In this document: positions 13,138 to 19,428 of the stretch, in pieces | Layout of the letters: every line of letters begins with the position of its first letter | Position numbering within the stretch: position 1 is the stretch's first letter | Source: Thermaceae bacterium | GTDB taxonomy: Bacteria; Deinococcota; Deinococci; Deinococcales; Marinithermaceae | Reading direction: 5' to 3' | DNA: 21,282 nucleotides | Assembly (NCBI GenBank): GCA_015490435.1 | Contig: WFXV01000008.1 | Location: 1-21,282, forward strand | Position numbers and translations under genes: made by a program | Notes under the pieces: model-generated | The model's input: only the letters and a program-made list of their open reading frames with translations | The model's database searches: none | What the model was told of the DNA's origin: nothing

Positions 13138-14304
13138 GGTCGGGAAGCTAAAGAGCAGCTTCTTGGGCTCGCTGTGGAAGATGGCTTCCGCTTCCTCGTA
13201 GGCCGCCACCATCTCCTCGGCGATTCGGGGGGCGCTCCGCCTTTCGGCGAAGCGGCGGGCGCCCTCGGAGAGGCGCCGGTGGCGTTCGGGGTCGGCGAGG
13301 ATCTCGGCCGCCGCCGCCGCCAGGGCCTTGGCGTCGCCCGGGGGCACCAGGGCGCCGCTCTGGTTCGGGGCCACGCTTTCCACCGCGCCCCCGGCGGCCA
13401 CCGCCACCACCGGGAGCCCCATCGCCTGGGCCTCCCAGAGCACGAGCCCCTGGGTCTCGGTCTCGCTGGCGAAGAGGAAGAGCTCGGCTGCGCGGTAGTA
13501 GCCGCCGATCTTCTCGTAGGGAACGGCCCCGGTGAAGGTGATTCGCTCCCTGACTCCGAGCCGCTTCGCCTGGGCTTCGAGGTGCTCGCGCTCTGGGCCC
13601 TCGCCCACCAGCACCCAGTGGGCGTCGAGCGCATCCGCGATCTGGGCGAAGGCCTCGAGCGCCACGTCGAGGCTTTTTTCCTTGCCCAGCCGGCTCACCG
13701 TGAGCAGCCGGCGGCGGCCTTCGGGCCAGGGGCAGGGCTCGGGTCTGGGGGCGCGGGCGAGAAGCTCGGTGTCGATCCCGGTGGGGATCACCCGGACCGG
13801 GCGCTCGATGCGGTAGCGCTCCACCAGCTCCTTGACCGGGTGGGTGGGAGTGATCACCAGCTCTACCCGGTTGTAAAAAGCCCGGGCAAGCCTCGGGATG
13901 ATGTGGGTGTGGCGGTCGAGGAAGGCGAGGCCGGGGACGTAGTGGGCGTACTTTTCGTAGTGGGTGTGGAAGGTGGAGACGTGGGGCACCCGCCACTTCT
14001 GGGCGAGCGAGAGCGCCCAGAGCCCCAGCGTGAAGGGGACGTGGGAGTGGACGACCTCAAACCGGGTGGGCAGGAGCCGGGCATTCGGGAGCCCGAGGCG
14101 GTAGTCCTCGAAGAAGGGATAGGGCACGCTGCTTACCCGGACCACCCCCTCCTCGGACGCGGTCCCCGGCCACTTGGGGGCGATGATCCAGGCCTCGTGC
14201 CCCATCTTGCGAAGCTCGCGCCAAAGCAGGTAAACGCTGGTCGAAACCCCGTTTTTGCTGGGGAAATAGACGTCGGTAAAGAGGCCGATGCGGAAAAGGC
14301 GCAT
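13111..14304 (-). CDS. GT4-family glycosyltransferase, diacylglycerol glucosyltransferase-like
   Basis: 397-residue retaining GT-B fold enzyme. The acceptor-side opening IGLFTDVYFPSKNGVSTSV (6-24) and HSHVPFTLG (86-94), STFHTHYEKYAHY (110-122) match the 1,2-diacylglycerol 3-glucosyltransferase/MgtA group. TVSRLGKEKSLD (202-213) is the donor-site loop, VGEGPE (233-238) follows, and the EX7E motif is E283/E291 (ETETQGLVLWEA). It probably transfers glucose from UDP-glucose to diacylglycerol at the membrane, starting a glycolipid; a phosphatidylinositol-mannosyltransferase-like role is the alternative. A basic C-terminal tail could aid membrane binding. ATG 14304 has TAGCAT 7 bases upstream and no Shine-Dalgarno, favouring a leaderless start. 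It lies 13 bases after the previous GT4. Confidence 0.93.
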   Translation of the reverse strand: MRLFRIGLFTDVYFPSKNGVSTSVYLLWRELRKMGHEAWIIAPKWPGTASEEGVVRVSSVPYPFFEDYRLGLPNARLLPTRFEVVHSHVPFTLGLWALSLAQKWRVPHVSTFHTHYEKYAHYVPGLAFLDRHTHIIPRLARAFYNRVELVITPTHPVKELVERYRIERPVRVIPTGIDTELLARAPRPEPCPWPEGRRRLLTVSRLGKEKSLDVALEAFAQIADALDAHWVLVGEGPEREHLEAQAKRLGVRERITFTGAVPYEKIGGYYRAAELFLFASETETQGLVLWEAQAMGLPVVAVAAGGAVESVAPNQSGALVPPGDAKALAAAAAEILADPERHRRLSEGARRFAERRSAPRIAEEMVAAYEEAEAIFHSEPKKLLFSFPTLKREDERV

Positions 14305-14311
14305 CGTATTG

Positions 14312-14317
14312 ATGCTA
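14312..14317 (-). promoter_or_regulatory. Putative -10 box (TAGCAT) for the third GT4 gene, next to a stop codon
   Basis: TAGCAT on the minus strand directly follows the TGA of the upstream GT4 gene (TGATAGCAT) and ends 7 bases before ATG 14304. No -35 is apparent and there is no Shine-Dalgarno in the 13-base gap. Confidence 0.45.
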
Positions 14318-15391
14318 TCACGGGGCGGAAAGCGCGCTTAGGATCCGGAAGAGTTCCCGGGTGGTGTGCTCGAGGTCGTGCTCCCGGGCGGCGCGCTCCC
14401 GGGCCGCCCGCCCCATCCTTTTGGCGAGCGCGGGGTCTCGGGTGATCCGGGCGAGGCCTTCCGCGAGCCGGACGGGTCGCGGGGGAAGGGTGAACCCTTC
14501 CCGGCCGTTTTCCACCAGTTCCCGCTGCGCGGGGATGTCGCTGGTGACCACGGGAAGCCCCGAGGCCATCGCTTCGAGGGTCGTGAGGGACTGGTTTTCC
14601 GCGAGGCTCGGGAAAAAGAGACCGTCGGCGGCGCGGTAGAGTTCGGGCATGTCCTCGACGAAGGGCCAAAATTGCGCGTTTTTGGTCCCTAGGAGCCGCG
14701 CCAGCCGGTCGAAGGCGGGCCGCAGCGCCCCGTCGCCCACGAAGACGAAGTCCGCCTCCGGCACTTTCCGGGCGGCCAGCAACGCGACCAGGTGGTTCTT
14801 CTCCGCCGAGTAGCGGGCGGGCATGACCCAGGTGAAGCGCGAGAAGCCGAACCGGCGGCGCAAGATTTCCCGCTCGTTCGGGTTTGGCGGGCGGAACTTC
14901 ACGAGGTCCACGCCGTTGGGGACGCCGAGCGCCTTCAAGCCGTAGACGGCCTCAAGGTGTTCGGCGGCCCAGCGGGAGCAGGTGAGCACGCCGTCCGCCC
15001 GGCGCATGGCGCGGGCCTTGGTGTAGCGGAAGATGAGCTGGTAGAGCGTTTGCAAGCCCAGGGGGTAGTGGTAGAGGAGCTGGTCGTGGGAGAAGACCCA
15101 CCGGGGCCTGGGCCAGCGGTCAAGGACCCGGTAGGTACCGGGAAACCAGGCCTGCAGGATCCTGAGGACCGCGTCCTCTGCGGGGGTTTCGAGCTCCTTT
15201 GGGTTTCGGTAGCGGATCACCCGTACCTTGGGTTCGAGCCGGGGTACCAGCGGGTCGAGCTTTGAGACGTTGGGGAGCGCCAGGGTGACCTCGGCCCCGA
15301 GCGCTGCCAGCCGGGGGAGGACCTCGGCGAGCCAGACCTCGCTTCCGGCGATTCGGGGAGCGTCGGTGGCGAAGAAAAACCGCGGGTTCAT
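14318..15391 (-). CDS. GT4-family glycosyltransferase, tandem paralogue B
   Basis: 357-residue GT-B glycosyltransferase. The N-terminal GSEVWLAEVLPRL (16-28) is the glycine-rich acceptor-side loop. SHDQLLYHYPLGL (101-113) is a His-containing central motif. PARYSAEKNH (191-200) is the donor loop, and E265/E273 form EX7E within the strong signature ENQSLTTLEAMASGLPVVTSDIPAQREL. It is a clear paralogue of the next gene upstream, sharing these blocks and length. Donor and acceptor are unknown; two sequential sugar additions by the pair are plausible. ATG 15391 overlaps the upstream TGA (ATGA), so translation is coupled. The frame stays open far upstream to 16399, but that part is antisense-like and shadows the paralogue. 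Confidence 0.93.
   Translation of the reverse strand: MNPRFFFATDAPRIAGSEVWLAEVLPRLAALGAEVTLALPNVSKLDPLVPRLEPKVRVIRYRNPKELETPAEDAVLRILQAWFPGTYRVLDRWPRPRWVFSHDQLLYHYPLGLQTLYQLIFRYTKARAMRRADGVLTCSRWAAEHLEAVYGLKALGVPNGVDLVKFRPPNPNEREILRRRFGFSRFTWVMPARYSAEKNHLVALLAARKVPEADFVFVGDGALRPAFDRLARLLGTKNAQFWPFVEDMPELYRAADGLFFPSLAENQSLTTLEAMASGLPVVTSDIPAQRELVENGREGFTLPPRPVRLAEGLARITRDPALAKRMGRAARERAAREHDLEHTTRELFRILSALSAP
14513..14650. repeat. Intergenic-paralogue DNA repeat, copy in GT4 B
   Basis: This 138-base stretch matches 15574-15711 without gaps at a constant offset of 1061 bases, with about 19 mismatches by eye (about 86% identity). It encodes the donor-site signature around ENQSL. It marks a tandem gene duplication, or later gene conversion confined to this block. 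Confidence 0.8.
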
Positions 15392-16449
15392 GCGCGCTCC
15401 AAGAGCCGTGCCAGGGCGGCCGCGGTTTGCTCCAGCCGGTGGTGGGCGAGGACCCGCTTGCGGGCGGCTTGGCCGAGCCGCGCGCGGAGTCCGGGGTCGC
15501 TGCTGAGCTGGACCAAGGCCCTCTGCATCGGCCCCGGGGTGGGCGCCTCGAGCAGCCCCTCGACCCCGGGCGTCACCAGTTCCCGCTGGGCGGGGATGTC
15601 GCTGGTGAGGACGGGAAGGCCCGAGGCCATGGCCTCGAGGGTGGCGAGGGACTGGTTTTCGCCCAGGGTGGGGAAGAAGAAGAGGTCGGCGGCGCGGTAG
15701 AGCTCGGGCATCCGGGAGACCCGGCCGAGGAAGCGCACGTTCTCGGCCCCGAGTAGCCGCGTGAGCCGCCGCATCGCTCCGAGAAGCGGTCCTTCCCCGG
15801 CGAAGGCGAGGGTGAGACCGGGCACGCCGCGGGCCGCGAGCAGGGCGGTGATCTGATTTTTCTCGAGGCTCACCGCGAAGCGGGCCGGGAGCAGGGCGAC
15901 GACCCCCTCGAGCCCGAACTCCTTTCTCAAGGCCCCCTTTTCCCCCGGCTCGGGCGGCCGGAAGCGCTCGGGGTCCACCCCGTTTTGCACGTAGCGCACG
16001 TTCGGCACCCGGTGAACGCGGGTCAGAAACTCGGCGGCCCAGCGGGAGACGGTGATCACGCCGTCGGCCCGGCGGAGAAGGGGGGCTTTGAGGACCCGGT
16101 AGCCGAGGCGGTAGAGCCGGTGGAGGCCGAGGGGGTAGTAGATCTCCACCTGGTCGTGGACGAGGGCGTAGTGGGGGCGGGGGAGAGCCTTGAGCATCCG
16201 GCCAAAGTTCTTGGGAAACCAGGTCGAGCTGATCCAAAGGTCCACCGGCGGAAGTTCCCGGTAGTTCCGGTAGCGCACCACAGGCACGCCGGCGGCTTCG
16301 AGCCTTTTCACGATCGGCTCGGTCTTCCCGCCCTCCGGGAAGGCCGCGAGGGGAAGGACGCCGCGGGCGCGGAGCCGGGGGAGGACCTCGGCGAGCCAAA
16401 CCTCGCTACCCCCGATCTCCCGGGCGTCGGTGATGAAGCCGGCGCGCAC
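15388..16449 (-). CDS. GT4-family glycosyltransferase, tandem paralogue C
   Basis: 353-residue GT-B glycosyltransferase and first gene of the envelope operon. It has GGSEVWLAEVLPRL (13-26), VHDQVEIYYPLGL (97-109), VSRWAAE (134-140), NGVDPERF (156-163), donor loop PARFAVSLEKNQ (188-199), GEGP (218-221), and EX7E at E264/E272 in ENQSLATLEAMASGLPVLTSDIPAQREL. It parallels gene B over its length and in the position of nearly every block. Substrates are unknown. The GTG at 16449 (MRAGFITDAREIGG) has TACAAT 7 bases upstream and no Shine-Dalgarno. It is divergent from mfd, with 46 bases between the starts, and coupled to gene B by ATGA. No signal peptide; probably membrane-associated in the cytoplasm. 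Confidence 0.93.
   Translation of the reverse strand: MRAGFITDAREIGGSEVWLAEVLPRLRARGVLPLAAFPEGGKTEPIVKRLEAAGVPVVRYRNYRELPPVDLWISSTWFPKNFGRMLKALPRPHYALVHDQVEIYYPLGLHRLYRLGYRVLKAPLLRRADGVITVSRWAAEFLTRVHRVPNVRYVQNGVDPERFRPPEPGEKGALRKEFGLEGVVALLPARFAVSLEKNQITALLAARGVPGLTLAFAGEGPLLGAMRRLTRLLGAENVRFLGRVSRMPELYRAADLFFFPTLGENQSLATLEAMASGLPVLTSDIPAQRELVTPGVEGLLEAPTPGPMQRALVQLSSDPGLRARLGQAARKRVLAHHRLEQTAAALARLLERA
15574..15711. repeat. DNA repeat, copy in GT4 C
   Basis: Direct-repeat partner of 14513-14650. The highest identity falls at the two ends (encoding TSDIPAQRELV and MPELYRAAD), while the middle is less alike. Confidence 0.8.
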
Positions 16450-16456
16450 GGCGGGT

Positions 16457-16462
16457 ATTGTA
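16457..16462 (-). promoter_or_regulatory. Putative -10 box (TACAAT) for the six-gene envelope operon
   Basis: TACAAT on the minus strand ends 7 bases before GTG 16449, which fits a leaderless start for the first glycosyltransferase. The same base pairs read on the plus strand supply most of the putative -35 of mfd. No -35 found for this direction. Confidence 0.45.
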
Positions 16463-16486
16463 CCCGTCCCAGCCTCGCCCTAGGAT
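16458..16486 (+). promoter_or_regulatory. Putative mfd promoter: TTGTAC-17-TAGGAT
   Basis: TTGTAC (16458-16463) and TAGGAT (16481-16486) are 17 bases apart, and TAGGAT ends 9 bases before ATG 16496. No good Shine-Dalgarno lies at the usual distance, so a leader of 0-3 bases is likely. Its -35 overlaps the divergent -10 of the glycosyltransferase operon, so the two promoters should exclude each other. Confidence 0.45.
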
Positions 16487-16495
16487 GGCGGGCGG

Positions 16496-19417
16496 ATGGC
16501 GCGGGCGCTCGTTAACCTTCCCCAGGTAGCTCGAGCCAAGGTCTTCGCGGAGGAGAAGGCCCCGGCGGTGCTCCTCGTTCCCGAGGAGCGGATCTCCCTC
16601 TACCGCGGGCTTTCGAGCTTTGGGGTACGGGCCTACCTCCGTCCCTCGGCCTACGCCAAGGACGAGGCCGCCCACTTCGTGATGGGCTTCGAGGACGCCC
16701 TCGAGGAGGTCCCCGGCGACCCCCTAGCCGAAGGGCTCGTGTTCGAGGTGAGAAGGAGCTACCCCCGCGCGTCGCTGCTCGATCAGCTCGAGCGCCTCGG
16801 CTACCTCCGGGACGAGGAGGTCTTAGTGCGGGGGGACGTGGTGGAGGTGGCGGGGGCAAGGCTCGAGTTCTTCGGCCCCGAGCTCGAGCGGATCGAGGTG
16901 GAGGGGGAGGAGCTCGAGCGCTTTCACCTAAGGCCCTCCGAGAAGGCCGGGCCCCCAAAACTCGTCCCCCTGATCACCCTGTTTCCTGGCCCCGTCTATA
17001 TCGAGCAGCCATCTAGGGCGCCCGAGGTGCTTTGGGGCCTCATCGAGGAGCGGGAAAAGGTCTTCTTCGCCCCCTTTCCAGGAGCCAAGGAGGAGCGGCC
17101 CGCGATCGAGCCGCTTGCCCCCTACCGCGCCGAGGCCAAAAGGATGCACGCCGACATCGAGCGCTGGCTTTCTGAGGGCTACCGGGTCGTCTTTTTCTAC
17201 AAGCACGAAAAGGGGCGGGACTACCTCCTAAAGACCCACTTCAAGGACCTCCCCACCCGGGTGGCGGGGGAGGTGCGGCCCTTTGAGGGCGTTTTGCTCG
17301 TGCCCGGGGCTTTTGAGGGCGGGTTTTTGGACCCGAAGGAGAAGGCCGTCTACCTCACCGAAGCACTGCTCTATGGATTCTCGGGCGCGAGCGCGGTGCG
17401 GCGGACCTTCTTCAGGGGAGAGGCGGTCGCCGACCCCGAGCTGCTTTCGGTGGGCGACTACCTGATCCACCCCGAGCACGGGATCGGTCGTTTTGAGGGG
17501 CTCCTTACCCGCGAGGTGCTCGGGGCAAGGCGCGACTACCTCGTGCTCAAGTACCGTGACCAGGGGAGGCTCTACGTCCCGGTCGAGGACCTGCCCCTTT
17601 TGCGCCGTCACCCCGCCACCTCGGACGAGCCGCCGGAGCTTTCGAGCCTCGCCAAGAAGGACTGGAAGCGGACCAAGGAGAAAGCCCAAAAGTCCGCCGA
17701 GGAGCTCGCCCAACGGCTGCTCGTCCTCTACGCGAAGCGGGCCCAGGAAAAGGGCACCGCCTTCCCGCCGCTACCCGAATGGGACCTCCTGATTGAAAAG
17801 AACTTCCCCCACGAACTCACCGAGGACCAGAAAAAGGCGCTCGAGGACGTCTTCCGCGACCTCGAGGCCGAGCGGCCGATGGACCGGCTGATCTCGGGGG
17901 ACGTGGGCTTTGGCAAGACCGAGGTGGCGCTCAGGGCCGCCCACCGGGTGGTGGGCCACGGCTACCAGGTGGCCTTCCTCGTCCCCACCACGCTTTTGGC
18001 CGAGCAACATTACCGCACCTTCAAGGAGCGCTTTAAGGACCTCCCGGTCGAGGTGGCGATGCTCAGTCGCTTCACCCCGGCCTCGGAGGCAAAACGCATC
18101 CTTAAAGACCTTGCGGAGGGCCGGGTGGACATCGTGATCGGCACCCACCGGCTGCTCGAGGAGGGCGTGAAGTTCAAAAAACTCGGCCTTTTGATCGTCG
18201 ACGAGGAGCACCGCTTCGGCGTGGGGCAAAAAGAGAAGCTAAAGGAGTTAAAGGCCGGGGTCGACGTCCTCATGCTCTCGGCTACCCCGATTCCCCGCAC
18301 CCTCTACCAGGCGCTCGTGGGGCTAAAAGACATCAGCTCGATCCAAACCCCGCCGCCGGGCAGGAAGCCGATTCGCACCGTGATCGCCCCCTTCGACCCG
18401 CTGGTGGTCCGGGAGGCGATCCTTCATGAACTAGAGCGCGGGGGCAAGGCGTTTTTCGTCCACGACCGGGTGGCCTCGATCGAGCAGCGCGCCCGCTGGC
18501 TCGAGGCCCTGGTCCCCGAGGCCCGCGTCGGCGTCGTCCACGGCCAGATGCCGGCGGCGGCGATCGAGGAGGTGATGCTCGAGTTCGAGGCCGGGGCCTT
18601 CGACGTGCTGGTCGCCACCACGATCATCGAGTCCGGGCTCGACGTGCCGCTTGCCGACACCATCCTGATCGAGCGGGCGGATAAGCTCGGCCTCGCCCAG
18701 CTTTACCAGCTTCGCGGCCGGGTGGGCCGGCGCGAGCGGGAGGCCTGGGCCTACCTCTTCCACCCCGAGCGCCTCACCGAGGCGGCGGAAAAGCGCCTTG
18801 CCGCCATCGCCGACCTCTCTGACCTCGGAAGCGGCCACCTGCTCGCCGAGCGGGACATGGAGATCCGCGGGGTGGGAAACCTCCTCGGCCCCGAGCAGCA
18901 TGGCCACGTGCGGGCGGTGAGCCTCGAGGTCTACGCCGAGATGGTGGCCGAGGCGGTCAGAAAGCTGAAAGGGGAAAAGGTCGAAACAAAGCCCCACGTC
19001 ACCCTCGACCTCCGGGTCTCGGCCCGGATTCCGCCCGAGTACGTGGAAAGCGTCGAGGAGCGAAGCCGAATCTACGCCCGGCTCGCCCGCGCCCGCCGGC
19101 TTGCCGAGGTCGCAAAGCTCGAGCGCGATCTAAGGGCAAAGTACGGCGAGCTTCCCGAAGAGGCGAAGAACTTCCTCCTCCTCACCAAGGTACGCCTGCT
19201 CGCCGAGCGTCGGGGGATCCGCTCGATCACCGAGGACCGGATGCGGATCCAGCTCGTCGCCAGTAGCTACCCCCCCGACTACGACGCGAAACGCCTCCGG
19301 GAGCTCCCCTTTGCCGTCGAGGTCCCCCGCTACCCGCCGGGTTTTGCCATCGAAAAGCCCGAGCTCCGGGGGACGCCGGTGCTCGAGGCAGTGCTTCGGG
19401 TGCTCGAGGCCCTCTAG
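16496..19417 (+). CDS. mfd: Transcription-repair coupling factor Mfd
   Basis: 973-residue DNA translocase that removes RNA polymerase stalled at lesions and recruits UvrA. The N-terminal UvrB-homology region (about 1-290) is compact. The CarD-like RNA polymerase-interaction domain is at about 315-370 (SVGDYLIHPEHGIGRFEG, then LKYRDQGRLYVPVEDL). The RecG-like motor holds TEDQ (442-445), Walker A GDVGFGKTE (468-476), VPTTLLAEQH, DEEH (569-572), SATPIPRT (595-602), VATTIIESGLDVP and QLRGRVGR (738-745). The TRCF C-terminal domain is about 840-950. Total length is close to Thermus Mfd and about 175 residues under E. coli, the saving being in the N-terminal half. All motor motifs are intact. ATG 16496 has no clear Shine-Dalgarno. 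The TAG stop forms part of a TAGACT before the next gene. Confidence 0.98.
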   Translation: MARALVNLPQVARAKVFAEEKAPAVLLVPEERISLYRGLSSFGVRAYLRPSAYAKDEAAHFVMGFEDALEEVPGDPLAEGLVFEVRRSYPRASLLDQLERLGYLRDEEVLVRGDVVEVAGARLEFFGPELERIEVEGEELERFHLRPSEKAGPPKLVPLITLFPGPVYIEQPSRAPEVLWGLIEEREKVFFAPFPGAKEERPAIEPLAPYRAEAKRMHADIERWLSEGYRVVFFYKHEKGRDYLLKTHFKDLPTRVAGEVRPFEGVLLVPGAFEGGFLDPKEKAVYLTEALLYGFSGASAVRRTFFRGEAVADPELLSVGDYLIHPEHGIGRFEGLLTREVLGARRDYLVLKYRDQGRLYVPVEDLPLLRRHPATSDEPPELSSLAKKDWKRTKEKAQKSAEELAQRLLVLYAKRAQEKGTAFPPLPEWDLLIEKNFPHELTEDQKKALEDVFRDLEAERPMDRLISGDVGFGKTEVALRAAHRVVGHGYQVAFLVPTTLLAEQHYRTFKERFKDLPVEVAMLSRFTPASEAKRILKDLAEGRVDIVIGTHRLLEEGVKFKKLGLLIVDEEHRFGVGQKEKLKELKAGVDVLMLSATPIPRTLYQALVGLKDISSIQTPPPGRKPIRTVIAPFDPLVVREAILHELERGGKAFFVHDRVASIEQRARWLEALVPEARVGVVHGQMPAAAIEEVMLEFEAGAFDVLVATTIIESGLDVPLADTILIERADKLGLAQLYQLRGRVGRREREAWAYLFHPERLTEAAEKRLAAIADLSDLGSGHLLAERDMEIRGVGNLLGPEQHGHVRAVSLEVYAEMVAEAVRKLKGEKVETKPHVTLDLRVSARIPPEYVESVEERSRIYARLARARRLAEVAKLERDLRAKYGELPEEAKNFLLLTKVRLLAERRGIRSITEDRMRIQLVASSYPPDYDAKRLRELPFAVEVPRYPPGFAIEKPELRGTPVLEAVLRVLEAL

Positions 19418-19420
19418 ACT
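19415..19420 (+). promoter_or_regulatory. Putative -10 box (TAGACT) over the mfd stop codon
   Basis: TAGACT begins with the TAG stop of mfd and ends 8 bases before GTG 19429. The gap GGGGGTGA could also act as a Shine-Dalgarno, so either leaderless initiation or ordinary read-through translation is possible. Confidence 0.35.
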
Positions 19421-19428
19421 GGGGGTGA

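Noticed and set aside
15392..16399. Long N-terminal extension of GT4 B, suggesting a fused 693-residue transferase
   Set aside because: This part reads GT4 C in a wrong frame. ATG 15391 with the ATGA overlap is the natural start and gives a normal family length.
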